Positions 49,811-57,986 of a stretch of 64,000 bases of DNA are shown here, one piece after another. The stretch covers positions 1-64,000 of the forward strand of contig NZ_JABXWI010000005.1 in assembly GCF_014930365.1 (NCBI RefSeq), in the 5' to 3' direction. This DNA comes from Streptomyces caniscabiei (GTDB lineage: Bacteria; Actinomycetota; Actinomycetes; Streptomycetales; Streptomycetaceae). The position numbers and the translations under genes are program-made. The notes under the pieces are model-generated. The model ran no database searches. It worked only from the letters and a program-made list of their open reading frames with translations, and was not told the origin of the DNA. Within the stretch, counting starts at the first letter, position 1. Every line of letters begins with the position of its first letter.

Positions 49811-50514
49811 GACGCAGAACGCACATGCGTATGCCGGTGGCCCCGGCGGCTTCCGCACCGCTGACCGCCACCGACCCTCCGGGGCAGGTGCCGGCTCCGC
49901 CCGCCGTCGAGCCCCCGGCCCCCCGGGCCGACGCCCTGGTCCCCCGCCCCGCGCCGGCCCCGGACTCCCCGCCGGTCCCGAACCCCGCGCTGCCGCCGGG
50001 CGCCCTCGGGGACCCCGCCGACGTGGAGCGCGAGGCGGGGGTGGCCCGGCTGTTCGAGCTGCACTACTCCTCGATGCTGCGGCTCGCGGTGCTGCTGGGC
50101 GCGGACGACCCCGAGAACGTGGTGGCCGAGGCGTACTACCAGATCTACCGCAAGTGGCGGCGGCTCAGGGACGCCGAGGCGGCGGAGGCGTACCTCCGCT
50201 CCACCGTCTGCAATCTGACCCGGATGCGGATACGGCACCTCCAGGTCGCCCGCCGGCATGTGGAGCTCCCGGTGGTGGAGGAGCCGGTGGCCTCCGCCGA
50301 GAGCACCGCGCTCCTCCACGACGACCAGCGGGTGCTGATCGGCGCGCTCCAGCAGCTGCCCGCCCGGCAGCGGGAGGCGCTGGTGCTGCGCCACTGGCTC
50401 GGGCTGAAGGAGAGTGAGATCGCGGCCGCGATGGGCATCTCCTGCGGCTCGGTCAAGACCCACACCGCACGCGGCCTCGCCGCCCTCACCCAGGCGATGG
50501 AGGCCCGGCGATGA
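49807..50514 (+). CDS. ECF-like RNA polymerase sigma factor
   Basis: 235 aa. An unusual Pro/Ala-rich N-terminal extension (residues 1-70) precedes sigma region 2 (about 81-150, LFELHYSSMLRLAVLLGADDPENVVAEAYYQIYRKWRRL) and region 4 (about 175-228, LPARQREALVLRHWLGLKESEIAAAMGISCGSVKTHTARGL). The protein has the compact ECF layout without regions 1 and 3. The GTG overlaps the symporter stop; an ATG at 49825 would shorten it by six residues. A small membrane protein, possibly its anti-sigma partner, follows with ATGA overlap. Confidence 0.9.
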   Translation: MRRRTHMRMPVAPAASAPLTATDPPGQVPAPPAVEPPAPRADALVPRPAPAPDSPPVPNPALPPGALGDPADVEREAGVARLFELHYSSMLRLAVLLGADDPENVVAEAYYQIYRKWRRLRDAEAAEAYLRSTVCNLTRMRIRHLQVARRHVELPVVEEPVASAESTALLHDDQRVLIGALQQLPARQREALVLRHWLGLKESEIAAAMGISCGSVKTHTARGLAALTQAMEARR

Positions 50515-50804
50515 ACGACACCACCGGAAACGACACCGGCCAGGACCGCACCGAGCGGGAGCTGGCCGCGGCGCTCGCGGCGCTGGCGGGCGGCGTGCAC
50601 GCCGCGCCGGACGCGTACCGGACGGCCCGGGGGGACTGGCTCCGCCGTGAGCGCCGGCGGCGGCTGGTGCTGGCCGTCCTGATGCTGGTGGTCTTCACCG
50701 TCGCCACCTTGATCGGCCTCTGGGTGCTCAACCAGGCCCCCTCCGGCTCCGGGGTGATCTTCTCGGGGGTGGGAGGGACGACGGCGGGGACGGGGCCGGG
50801 CTGA
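50511..50804 (+). CDS. Small membrane protein, candidate anti-sigma
   Basis: 97 aa. An acidic N-terminal half (about residues 1-45) faces one membrane helix (RLVLAVLMLVVFTVATLIGLWVL, about 52-73) and a Gly-rich extracellular tail. It is translationally coupled to the sigma gene (ATGA), the usual place for an anti-sigma factor. The cytoplasmic part is short and lacks the HxxxCxxC zinc motif of ZAS anti-sigmas, so the role is inference. Confidence 0.72.
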   Translation: MNDTTGNDTGQDRTERELAAALAALAGGVHAAPDAYRTARGDWLRRERRRRLVLAVLMLVVFTVATLIGLWVLNQAPSGSGVIFSGVGGTTAGTGPG

Positions 50805-50880
50805 CGGGGCCGGGCTGACGGGGCCACGCCCTCCGGATCCCGCCGGACTGATCACCCCCGGCCCCGGGAACCCGACCCCC

Positions 50881-52683
50881 GTGCATCCCCACATCGAGGA
50901 CTACGCCCTGATCGGTGACCACCAGACGGCCGCGCTGGTGAGTCGCCACGGTTCCGTCGACTGGCTCTGTCTGCCGCGCTTCGACTCGGCCGCGTGCTTC
51001 GCCGCGCTGCTCGGTGACGAGGAGAACGGCCACTGGAGGATCGCGCCCGAGGAGGGCGGCACCTGCACGCGGCGCTCCTACCGGCACGACTCGCTCGTGC
51101 TCGACACCGAGTGGGAGACCGACGACGGCGCGGTACGCGTCACCGACCTGATGCCGCAACGCGACCGCGCCCCCGACGTCGTACGGATCGTGGAGGGCCT
51201 GTCCGGCCGGGTCACGATGCGCAGCACCCTGCGCCTGCGGTTCGACTACGGCTCGGCCGTTCCCTGGATGCGCAGGTCGGACGGCCATCGCGTGGCGGTC
51301 GCCGGCCCCGACTCGGTGTGGCTGCGCAGCGAGCCCCGGGTGCGGTCGTGGAGCGAGGACCGGGCCACGTACGCGGAGTTCACGGTGGAGCCGGGCGAGA
51401 AGGTCGCGTTCGTGCTGACCTGGCACCCCTCGCACGAGCCCCGCCCCCGCCTCGTCGACCCGTACGAGGCGCTGGAGACGAGCCTGCACGACTGGCGGGC
51501 CTGGGCGGCGCGCTGCCGCTACGACGGCCCGCACCGCGACACCGTGGTCCGCTCGCTGATCACCCTCAAGGCCCTCACCTACGCCCCCACCGGCGGCATC
51601 GTCGCGGCGGCCACCACCTCCCTGCCGGAGGAGATCGGCGGCGTCCGCAACTGGGACTACCGGCACTGCTGGCTGCGCGACTCCACCCTCACGCTCGGCG
51701 CGCTGCTGTCCTGCGGCTACCAGGAGGAGGCCGAGGCCTGGCGCGACTGGCTGCTCCGCGCGGTCGCGGGCGACCCGGCCGACCTGCAGATCATGTACGG
51801 CCTCGCCGGTGAGCGCCGCATCCCCGAGTACGAGCTGCCATGGCTGTCCGGCTACGAGGACTCGCGCCCGGTCCGGGTCGGCAACGACGCCGTACGGCAG
51901 TTGCAGCTGGACGTGTACGGCGAGGTCATGGACTCCCTGTTCGTGTCCCGGCGTTCGGGCCTCCCCGACAAGCCCGACATGTGGCGGATGCAGTGCGCGT
52001 TGATGGAGTACCTGCGGACGGCCTGGCGCAAGCCGGACGAGGGGCTGTGGGAGGTGCGCGGGCCGCGTCGCCACTTCACCCACTCCAAGGTGATGTGCTG
52101 GGTCGCCGCCGACCGGGCCGTCCGCACGCTGGAGGACGACCCGACCCTGACCGGCGGCGACCTCGAGGGCTGGCGGGCCCTGCGCGACGAGATCCACCGC
52201 GAGGTCTGCGACCGCGGCTACGACGCCGAGCGGGGCACGTTCACCCAGTCCTACGGCTCCCGCGAACTCGACGCCGCGCTGCTGCTCATTCCGCTGATGG
52301 GCTTCCTGCCGCCGGACGACCCCCGGGTGGTCGGCACGGTCGACGCGATCCGCGAGGAGCTGTGCCACGAGGGGTTCGTCCGCCGCTACGGCGCCGACCA
52401 CCGCACGTCGGCGACCGGCTCGGTCGACGGGCTGCCGGGCGGCGAGGCCACGTTCCTCGTCTGCTCGTTCTGGCTGGCCGACGCACTGCGTCTGACCGGC
52501 CGCACACAGGAGGCCCGCGACCTGTTCGAACGGCTGGTGGGGCTGGTCAACGACGTGGGCCTGCTCGCGGAGGAGTACGACCCGGTCGCGGGCCGTCAGC
52601 TGGGGAACTTCCCGCAGGCGTTCAGCCACGTCGGTCTCGTCGGCACCGCCCTCGCCCTCTTCGACGGGGAGAAGGCAGGATAG
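50881..52683 (+). CDS. Glycoside hydrolase family 15 protein
   Basis: 600 aa. The N-terminal beta-sandwich (IEDYALIGDHQTAALVSRHGSVDWLCLPRFDS, about residues 4-35 onward) precedes the (alpha/alpha)6 GH15 barrel. Barrel motifs are GVRNWDYRHCWLRDSTLTLGALL, GLWEVRGPRRHFTHSKVMCWVAADRA (probable general-acid Glu) and GLLAEEYDPVAGRQLGNFPQAFSHVGLV (probable base Glu). GH15 enzymes of this group in actinobacteria include trehalases and glucoamylase-like enzymes. There is no signal peptide, so it is cytoplasmic. The GTG start stands at the head of the conserved region. The downstream SDR gene follows by 5 bp. Confidence 0.92.
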   Translation: MHPHIEDYALIGDHQTAALVSRHGSVDWLCLPRFDSAACFAALLGDEENGHWRIAPEEGGTCTRRSYRHDSLVLDTEWETDDGAVRVTDLMPQRDRAPDVVRIVEGLSGRVTMRSTLRLRFDYGSAVPWMRRSDGHRVAVAGPDSVWLRSEPRVRSWSEDRATYAEFTVEPGEKVAFVLTWHPSHEPRPRLVDPYEALETSLHDWRAWAARCRYDGPHRDTVVRSLITLKALTYAPTGGIVAAATTSLPEEIGGVRNWDYRHCWLRDSTLTLGALLSCGYQEEAEAWRDWLLRAVAGDPADLQIMYGLAGERRIPEYELPWLSGYEDSRPVRVGNDAVRQLQLDVYGEVMDSLFVSRRSGLPDKPDMWRMQCALMEYLRTAWRKPDEGLWEVRGPRRHFTHSKVMCWVAADRAVRTLEDDPTLTGGDLEGWRALRDEIHREVCDRGYDAERGTFTQSYGSRELDAALLLIPLMGFLPPDDPRVVGTVDAIREELCHEGFVRRYGADHRTSATGSVDGLPGGEATFLVCSFWLADALRLTGRTQEARDLFERLVGLVNDVGLLAEEYDPVAGRQLGNFPQAFSHVGLVGTALALFDGEKAG

Positions 52684-52688
52684 GGGCC

Positions 52689-53444
52689 ATGGATCTTGGG
52701 CTGAAGGACCGTGTCTACATCGTCACCGGGGCGACCCGCGGACTGGGCAACGCGGTCGCGCGGGAACTCGTCGCCGACGGCGCGAAGGTGGTCGTCACGG
52801 GCCGCGAGGAGGAGACAGTGGCCGCGGCGGCCGCGGCGCTCGGGGCGAACGCGGTGGGTGTCGCCGCCGACAACGCGGACCCGGAGGCCGCCGGGCGGCT
52901 GATCGCCGCCGCCCGTGAGCACTTCGGGCGCTTCGACGGCATCCTGGTCAGCGTGGGCGGACCGGCGCCGGGCTTCGTCGCCGACAACACCGACGAGCAG
53001 TGGACCACCGCGTTCGAATCGGTGTTCCTGGGGGCGGTGCGCCTGGCGCGGGCCGCGGCCGAGGAGCTGGGCGAGGGCGGGGTCATCGGCTTCGTGCTGT
53101 CGGGGTCGGTGCACGAGCCGATCCCCGGGCTGACCATCTCCAACGGGCTGCGGCCGGGGCTCGCCGGGTTCGCCAAGTCGCTGTCCGACGAGTTGGGGCC
53201 GCGCGGCATCCGGGTGGTCGGCCTGCTCCCGGCCCGTATCGACACGGACCGGGTGCGGGAGCTGGACGGGATGTCGGCGGATCCGGAGGCGACACGGGCG
53301 GCCCACGAGTCCCGGATCCCGTTGCGGCGGTACGGGCGGCCGGAGGAGTTCGGGCGCGCGGGGGCCTTCCTGCTGTCTCCGGCCGCGTCCTATCTGACGG
53401 GGATCATGCTGCCGGTCGACGGTGGGATGAGGCACGGGTTCTGA
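52689..53444 (+). CDS. SDR-like protein with altered catalytic residues
   Basis: 251 aa. The Rossmann part is normal (VTGATRGLGNAVARELV, residues 13-29), but the active-site block reads SNGLRPGLAGFAKSL where SDRs have YxxxK. Alignment by eye places Ser for Tyr and Arg for Lys, as in the SDR-like subgroup lacking the standard tetrad. It may still bind NAD(P), or may act in regulation or in an unusual reaction. It is cotranscribed with the GH15 gene (gap of 5 bp). It converges on the Asp23 island. Confidence 0.85.
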   Translation: MDLGLKDRVYIVTGATRGLGNAVARELVADGAKVVVTGREEETVAAAAAALGANAVGVAADNADPEAAGRLIAAAREHFGRFDGILVSVGGPAPGFVADNTDEQWTTAFESVFLGAVRLARAAAEELGEGGVIGFVLSGSVHEPIPGLTISNGLRPGLAGFAKSLSDELGPRGIRVVGLLPARIDTDRVRELDGMSADPEATRAAHESRIPLRRYGRPEEFGRAGAFLLSPAASYLTGIMLPVDGGMRHGF

Positions 53445-53460
53445 CGGTCGTCGGCGATCG

Positions 53461-54039
53461 TCAACTGACCCTCTCCGCCCGGTGTCCGGCCCCTCGCAGC
53501 CGGACCTCCGCCGGCAGCGCGGCCAGTCCCGCCGACTCCCTGGCGTGAGCCAGTGCCTCGGTGGTCAGCGTGTGCAGGGCGTCCCCCGGGTTCACATGGG
53601 GCTGGAGGAGGAGGCGGACCCTGGCCTCGGGGGCGGTGCGGCGGCCGGTCAGCCGGGCGTGGGCGCGTGCGACGCCGTCGGAGCCGGCCGCCTCGGCGGT
53701 GAGGACGCCCTCCAGCGCCCGCCCCCGGAGCAGCGCGCCCTCGCCGTCGCCGGTGTCGACGAGCACCTCGGCGAGGCGGTGGCGGCGCAGCACGGCTGTC
53801 AGCCACCACAGCGCGAGCAGGACGAGGACGGCGAGCACCGCGATCACGGTGGGCCACCACCAGCCCGAGTCGCGCCAGCGGGTCCGGTCGGCGTCACTGA
53901 GCAGCACGTCCCCCCGGCCGTCGTAGGGCCACCAGGAGGGCGGGGCCACGCCGAGCCCGACGGCGAGGACGGCGCCGCCGACCACCACCAGGACGAGCCC
54001 GACGACTCCGAGCAGCACGCGGTTGACGATCCTCAGCAT
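53461..54039 (-). CDS. amaP: AmaP-type envelope stress membrane anchor
   Basis: 192 aa. Two N-terminal membrane helices (about residues 6-28 and 62-85) precede a cytoplasmic beta/alpha domain (LAEVLVDTGDGEGALLRGRALEGVLTAEAAG...VRLLLQPHVNPGDALHTLTTEAL). The layout matches alkaline-shock AmaP proteins that anchor Asp23 at the membrane. It is the last gene of the minus-strand Asp23 island, lying 6 bp after the DUF6286 gene. Its function here is inferred from the island. Confidence 0.88.
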   Translation of the reverse strand: MLRIVNRVLLGVVGLVLVVVGGAVLAVGLGVAPPSWWPYDGRGDVLLSDADRTRWRDSGWWWPTVIAVLAVLVLLALWWLTAVLRRHRLAEVLVDTGDGEGALLRGRALEGVLTAEAAGSDGVARAHARLTGRRTAPEARVRLLLQPHVNPGDALHTLTTEALAHARESAGLAALPAEVRLRGAGHRAERVS

Positions 54040-54045
54040 CGCGGG

Positions 54046-54777
54046 TCACCCCTTCCGGCCGGGTCGGCGGACATGCACCGAGAGGGCGGGGGGCCGGGCC
54101 AGGCCCAGGCCCCGGATGCCGTCGGCGAGCGTGACGTCCAGGTCGGCCCGGACGTCGTCGAGTTCCCGGAAGTGGGACACCGCGCGGACGTCGACCCGCT
54201 TGCGTCCCGCCCGGACCCGTACGGACCGCACGCCGGACACCTCCATGGCCCGGTCCCGCAGGGCCAGGGCGGCGGCGTCCCGGTGCAGTCCGGCCCGGAC
54301 GTGCGGGTGGACGCGCCGCATGGGCAGGACGTCACGCAGCCCGGGGGTCGCGGCCAGCACCAGCAGCCAGAGGCCGAGGAGGACGGCGACCGCGGCGCCG
54401 ACGAGGACCCAGATGTCGTCGAGGGGCCGCTCGGCGAGTTCCCGCGCCAGCGAGCGGCGCCATGCCATGGCGGGCCGGTCGGCGCGGACGGCGACGACGT
54501 CGTAGAGGAGGAGGCCCGCGCCCGCGAGGAGGAGCACCGCGAGGACGGCCGCGGGGACTCTGCGCGCGGACCAGAAGCGCCGCTCGCCGCCGCTCTCGCC
54601 CTTCCCCCCTTCGGGGGCGGTGGGCGGGTGGTAGGCGGAGGCGGACGCGGACTGGTCCGGATCGCGGCCGGCCGCCTCGCCGCCGGCGGCCGCGTCGTCC
54701 GAGACCGCCTCGGCGGCGGCCTTTTCGATGACAGGTAGGCGTCGCGTGGTGCCTTCGGTGCCGTGGGGTTCGCTCAT
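54046..54777 (-). CDS. DUF6286-like membrane protein of the Asp23 island
   Basis: 243 aa. A disordered N-terminus (about 65 residues, Ala/Glu/Gly-rich) leads to two membrane helices (about residues 74-94 and 119-141) and a C-terminal domain (VHPHVRAGLHRDAAALALRDRAMEVSGVRSVRVRAGRKRVDVRAVS...) shaped like AmaP/Asp23 domains. Its ATG overlaps the stop of the Asp23-like gene upstream (ATGA). It probably anchors envelope-stress complexes. Confidence 0.82.
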   Translation of the reverse strand: MSEPHGTEGTTRRLPVIEKAAAEAVSDDAAAGGEAAGRDPDQSASASAYHPPTAPEGGKGESGGERRFWSARRVPAAVLAVLLLAGAGLLLYDVVAVRADRPAMAWRRSLARELAERPLDDIWVLVGAAVAVLLGLWLLVLAATPGLRDVLPMRRVHPHVRAGLHRDAAALALRDRAMEVSGVRSVRVRAGRKRVDVRAVSHFRELDDVRADLDVTLADGIRGLGLARPPALSVHVRRPGRKG

Positions 54778-55211
54778 CGCGTCCTCCCCTGTGCCACGTC
54801 GTGGGCGTGTGCCAGGTGCAGCCGTTCCACCTGGACGGCCACCTCCGTCACGCGCATTCCCGCCAACGCCCCTACCCGCTCGGTGACATGACGACGCACC
54901 GCAGCGCACTGGCCACCGATGTCCGAGGGGTAGAGGAGCCCGAGCGTGACACGGACGCGCGCGGTCTCGTGAACGACGACGACGGTGGCGTTCGGGGGCG
55001 CGGTGGCGGGCGCCGGCGCCACCAGTGCCTCGCGCGCCGCCTGGGCGGCGATCTTCGCGACCACCCGGTCGGCGATCCGCGTCGCCCCTCGCCCACCGGG
55101 CGCCACGGCCTCCGCCGACGGCGTCCGGCGCGCCGTCCACGTGTCCTGCGTCTCCTGCGTCTCCTGCGTCTCCTGCGTGTGAGGGGAACGGCCGCTGTCC
55201 GCCGGGGTCAT
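54774..55211 (-). CDS. Asp23/Gls24-family protein with 9-bp repeats
   Basis: 145 aa. A Thr/Gln/Glu-rich N-terminus (TQETQETQETQDT) encoded by a 9-bp tandem repeat is followed by an Asp23-like domain (GATRIADRVVAKIAAQAAREALV ... VRVTLGLLYPSDIGGQCAAVRRHVTERVGALAGMRVTEVAVQVERLHL). Asp23 proteins form envelope-linked assemblies. It overlaps its neighbours by 4 bp on both sides (ATGA), so the island is tightly coupled. Confidence 0.85.
   Translation of the reverse strand: MTPADSGRSPHTQETQETQETQDTWTARRTPSAEAVAPGGRGATRIADRVVAKIAAQAAREALVAPAPATAPPNATVVVVHETARVRVTLGLLYPSDIGGQCAAVRRHVTERVGALAGMRVTEVAVQVERLHLAHAHDVAQGRTR
55144..55179 (-). repeat. 9-bp tandem repeat inside the Asp23-like gene
   Basis: Four consecutive TCCTGCGTC units (the last ends in G) encode a TQE-type repeat. 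In-frame gain or loss of units would change the length without shifting the frame. Confidence 0.9.
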
Positions 55212-55393
55212 CGGCGTCGGTCGTCACGCGGGCGGAAGAAGTCGCGCAGGTCCAGGTCCCCCTCCAGGAACCGGCCGACGACGAAGCCGACGGCGCCCAG
55301 CGCCGCCACCAGCAGGAAGGCTCCGAATCCGCCGAAGTATCCGGCGAAGCCCAGCGCCATCCCGGCGACCATGCCGATCACGGCCAAGCTCAT
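55208..55393 (-). CDS. Small Gly-rich membrane protein of the Asp23 island
   Basis: 61 aa with two short hydrophobic segments (SLAVIGMVAGMALGFAGYFGGFGAF and LLVAALGAVGFVVGRFL) and a charged tail (DLDLRDFFRPRDDRRR). It resembles DUF2273-type small membrane proteins of alkaline-shock operons by size and place only. It lies between two Asp23-like genes on the same strand and overlaps the downstream one by ATGA. Confidence 0.78.
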   Translation of the reverse strand: MSLAVIGMVAGMALGFAGYFGGFGAFLLVAALGAVGFVVGRFLEGDLDLRDFFRPRDDRRR

Positions 55394-55420
55394 GCTGCGC
55401 TCCTAGCGACTCGAGCCCGC

Positions 55421-55906
55421 TCACTGCAGCCGGGACTCCGGCTCCTCGTCCTCCTCGTCCGGCAGCTTCACGTCGCTGACGGCGATGTTGACCTCGACGA
55501 CCTCCAGGCCGGTCATCCGCTCGACGGCCGCGATGACGTTCTCGCGCACATCACGGGCCACGTCGCTGATGGACACCCCGTAGTCGACGACGATCTCCAG
55601 GTCCAGCGCGGTCTGCACCTCGCCGACCTCCACTTTCACACCCCGGGTCACGGACTTGGCCCCGCCGGGGACCCGGTCGCGCACGGCCCCGAAGGTCCGG
55701 GAGAGCCCGCTGCCCATGGCATGCACACCCACCACTTCCCGCGCGGCGAGTCCGGCGATCTTCTCCACGACGCCGTCGGCGATGGTCGTACGCCCACGGG
55801 CCGCCGGATCGCCGCCGCCGCGCCGGGTGGTCCTGCGCCCGACCTGCGTCGGCTCCTTGGTGGTGTCGGGTCCTTCCGTCCGGTTCCGCTCCGTCATGTC
55901 AGTCAT
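55421..55906 (-). CDS. Asp23/Gls24-family envelope stress protein
   Basis: 161 aa. A 35-residue hydrophilic N-terminus precedes a full Asp23 domain (GRTTIADGVVEKIAGLAAREVVGVHAMGSG ... VKVEVGEVQTALDLEIVVDYGVSISDVARDVRENVIAAVERMTGLEVVEVNIAVSDVKLPDE). It is the first gene of the island. Asp23 homologues oligomerise and bind the membrane via AmaP. The ATG (MTDMTERNRTEG) is used. Confidence 0.93.
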   Translation of the reverse strand: MTDMTERNRTEGPDTTKEPTQVGRRTTRRGGGDPAARGRTTIADGVVEKIAGLAAREVVGVHAMGSGLSRTFGAVRDRVPGGAKSVTRGVKVEVGEVQTALDLEIVVDYGVSISDVARDVRENVIAAVERMTGLEVVEVNIAVSDVKLPDEEDEEPESRLQ

Positions 55907-55994
55907 GCCGTCAGTCCCTTCCGGTCGTCCCCCCTCAAGCCCACAGTAAGCGCGGTTGCGGCGCCGCGCGCCGGGGATGCGGCAGGCTGGAGGA

Positions 55995-56783
55995 ATGACG
56001 GCGGACGGTTGGACGAAGGCGGTACGCCAGCAGCTCGGGCTCGGCCGGGTGCTACCCCTGGGCGGCCCGCACGACGGCACATGGATCACCGAGAGCGCGG
56101 CCGTGGCGGCCCTCGGCCGCACGGCGGCGGCCCTGCGGGGGCTCAGCCTCGACCGGCTCCGAATCGAGCCGGCCGACTCCGGTGCGAAGGAGGGTGAGGA
56201 GGGTGAGGGCGCGCATGAGTACGGTCACGACACGGCCGTGCCCCCGCCCCCGAGTGCCCTGCCGCCCGGTCCGCTCCGGATCACGGCCGATCTCGCGGCC
56301 ATGGCGGGCCCGGCCGCCGAGCCTCTCCCGGCCACGGCGGCCCGTCTGCGCACGGCCCTGTTCACCGCCGCCCGGGAACGCCTCGGACTGACGGTGACCG
56401 AGGTGGACCTCCGGGTGACGCGGCTGCTGGAGGCCGACGCGGTGCCGTCCGGTCCGGCGCCCGCACTACCGCCCTCCGCCGCCGCTCCGACAGCGCCGGC
56501 CGGCGACGACGAGGAGTCCCGCGTGGCCGCGGCGGCGCTCTCCGTCCCCGGCGTCGCCCGTCTGACCGGCGCACTCGGAGGGCTCGGGGGTCCCGGCGGC
56601 GTCGGCCGCCCGGTCGACATCGCCGCGGGGCCCGCGCTCCCCCGCCGCCATGTCCGCGTTGAGCTGGCGGTGACGGAGGAACGGCGTGCGCTGGACGTGG
56701 CCCGCGAGGTACGCGGGGCGGTGACCGTCTGCCTGCCGGACCACCCCTCGGTGGCGGTGCTCATCACAGCGATCGGCACCTGA
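55995..56783 (+). CDS. P10-family protein, possible double Asp23-like fold
   Basis: 262 aa. The N-terminal block WTKAVRQQLGLGRVLPLGGPHDGTWITESAAVAAL is one I recall from actinobacterial proteins labelled nucleopolyhedrovirus P10 family. It is followed by two segments (LRTALFTAARERLGLTVTEVDLRVTRLLE and RRHVRVELAVTEERRALDVAREVRGAVTVCLPDHPSVAVLITAIGT) resembling the C-terminal half of Asp23. It diverges from the Asp23 island with 88 bp between starts, so a functional link is likely. GGAGG lies very close to the ATG. Confidence 0.8.
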   Translation: MTADGWTKAVRQQLGLGRVLPLGGPHDGTWITESAAVAALGRTAAALRGLSLDRLRIEPADSGAKEGEEGEGAHEYGHDTAVPPPPSALPPGPLRITADLAAMAGPAAEPLPATAARLRTALFTAARERLGLTVTEVDLRVTRLLEADAVPSGPAPALPPSAAAPTAPAGDDEESRVAAAALSVPGVARLTGALGGLGGPGGVGRPVDIAAGPALPRRHVRVELAVTEERRALDVAREVRGAVTVCLPDHPSVAVLITAIGT

Positions 56784-56790
56784 CCCCGCA

Positions 56791-56813
56791 GCCGGCCGGA
56801 AGGACCGGCCGGC
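56791..56813. terminator. Bidirectional terminator between P10-family and hydratase genes
   Basis: Perfect 9-bp stem GCCGGCCGG / CCGGCCGGC, 5-nt loop, just before the hydratase stop. Confidence 0.78.
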
Positions 56814-57605
56814 TTACTCGCCGATGCCCGCGAGATCCCGCAGGCGCCGGGCCTGGGCCGCACGCTCGGCCGCCCGCTGCTCGTCGTACCCGCGGTCCTG
56901 GGCACCGCGCAGCAACGCCTTGGTCTCGACGACGGCGTCCCGGGGCGCGGTGACCAGTGCACCGACGAGGTCGCGCACCGTGGCGTCGAGCTGGTCGGCG
57001 GGTACCGCGAGGTTGGCGAGGCCGATCCGCTGGGCCTCGTCCGCCTGGACGAACCGTCCGGTGAGGCAGATCTCCAGCGCGCGGGCGTACCCGACGAGGC
57101 TCACCAGGGGGTGTGTCCCGGTGAGGTCGGGCACGAGTCCGAGGCTGGTCTCGAGCATGGCGAACTGCACGTCGTCGGCGACGACGCGCAGATCACAGGC
57201 GAGAGCGAGCTGGAAGCCGGCACCGACGGCGTGCCCCTGCACGGCGGCGACGGACACGATGTCGTTGCGCCGCCACCAGGTGAACGCCTCCTGGTACTCG
57301 GCGATGGTCGCGTCGAGCCCGGCGTCGTCACGGCGCGCGAGATCGATGAACGACGGCTCCCCTTCGATGCCTTCGGGCGTGAACATCTGCCGGTTGAGTC
57401 CGGCGGAGAACGATTTGCCCTCGGCCCGCAGCACGACCACACGGACGGAGCCCGGCACCGACCGCCCGGCCTCGGCGAGGGCCCGCCACAGGGCGGGGCT
57501 CTGCGCGTTGCGCTTGGCCGGATTGGTCAGCGTCACCGTGGCGACGGTGTCGTCGACGGTGAGCCGTACGCCGTCCTTGTCGAGCAGCGGTTCGAGCGAA
57601 GCCAT
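56814..57605 (-). CDS. Enoyl-CoA hydratase/isomerase family protein
   Basis: 263 aa crotonase fold. Oxyanion-hole segments KSFSAGLN and QGHAVGAGFQLALACDLRV are intact. Glu residues in MLETSLGLVPDLTGTHPL and ALEICLTGR align by eye with the two catalytic Glu of rat enoyl-CoA hydratase, so hydratase activity in beta-oxidation is plausible. No other beta-oxidation gene is adjacent. A single-gene unit, convergent with the P10-family gene. Confidence 0.9.
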   Translation of the reverse strand: MASLEPLLDKDGVRLTVDDTVATVTLTNPAKRNAQSPALWRALAEAGRSVPGSVRVVVLRAEGKSFSAGLNRQMFTPEGIEGEPSFIDLARRDDAGLDATIAEYQEAFTWWRRNDIVSVAAVQGHAVGAGFQLALACDLRVVADDVQFAMLETSLGLVPDLTGTHPLVSLVGYARALEICLTGRFVQADEAQRIGLANLAVPADQLDATVRDLVGALVTAPRDAVVETKALLRGAQDRGYDEQRAAERAAQARRLRDLAGIGE

Positions 57606-57764
57606 GGTTACGCCTCCGATGGGTGCGGTCAGCAGAGCGAGGGAACCTCGCCAAGTGACTGCACAGTAACCACCCGGTCGATCTGGGGTCCCCCCAGGTC
57701 CCTTGAGGGCTCTGGGGGACGACCGACCGGGTGGCCACCATCGAAGCCGATGGGCCGCCCGGCG

Positions 57765-57986
57765 TCAGGCCGAGGCGGCTTTCTTGCCCCGCGTCGCGCC
57801 GCCACGCCCTCGGAGCGTGACGCCCGACTCGCTGAGCATCCGGTGTACGAAGCCATACGAGCGGCCGGTTTCCTCGGCCAGCGCCCGAATGCTCGCACCG
57901 GAGTCGTACTTCTTCTTCAGGTCTGCCGCGAGCTTGTCGCGCGCGGCGCCGGTAACCCGGCTGCCCTTCTTCAGAGTCTCGGCCAC
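57765..57986 (-). CDS. Small helix-turn-helix DNA-binding protein
   Basis: 73 aa from a GTG. The HTH segment is LAADLKKKYDSGASIRALAEETGRSYGFVHRMLSESGVTLRGRGG, with Lys/Arg-rich flanks and a basic tail, like small nucleoid-associated or recombinase-type HTH proteins of Streptomyces. GAGGAGG lies about 5 nt before the GTG. An upstream ATG at 58025 with its own GGAGG would add 13 residues (MRRPERTSHEEDR), so two forms might be made. Targets are unknown. Confidence 0.85.
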   Translation of the reverse strand: MAETLKKGSRVTGAARDKLAADLKKKYDSGASIRALAEETGRSYGFVHRMLSESGVTLRGRGGATRGKKAASA

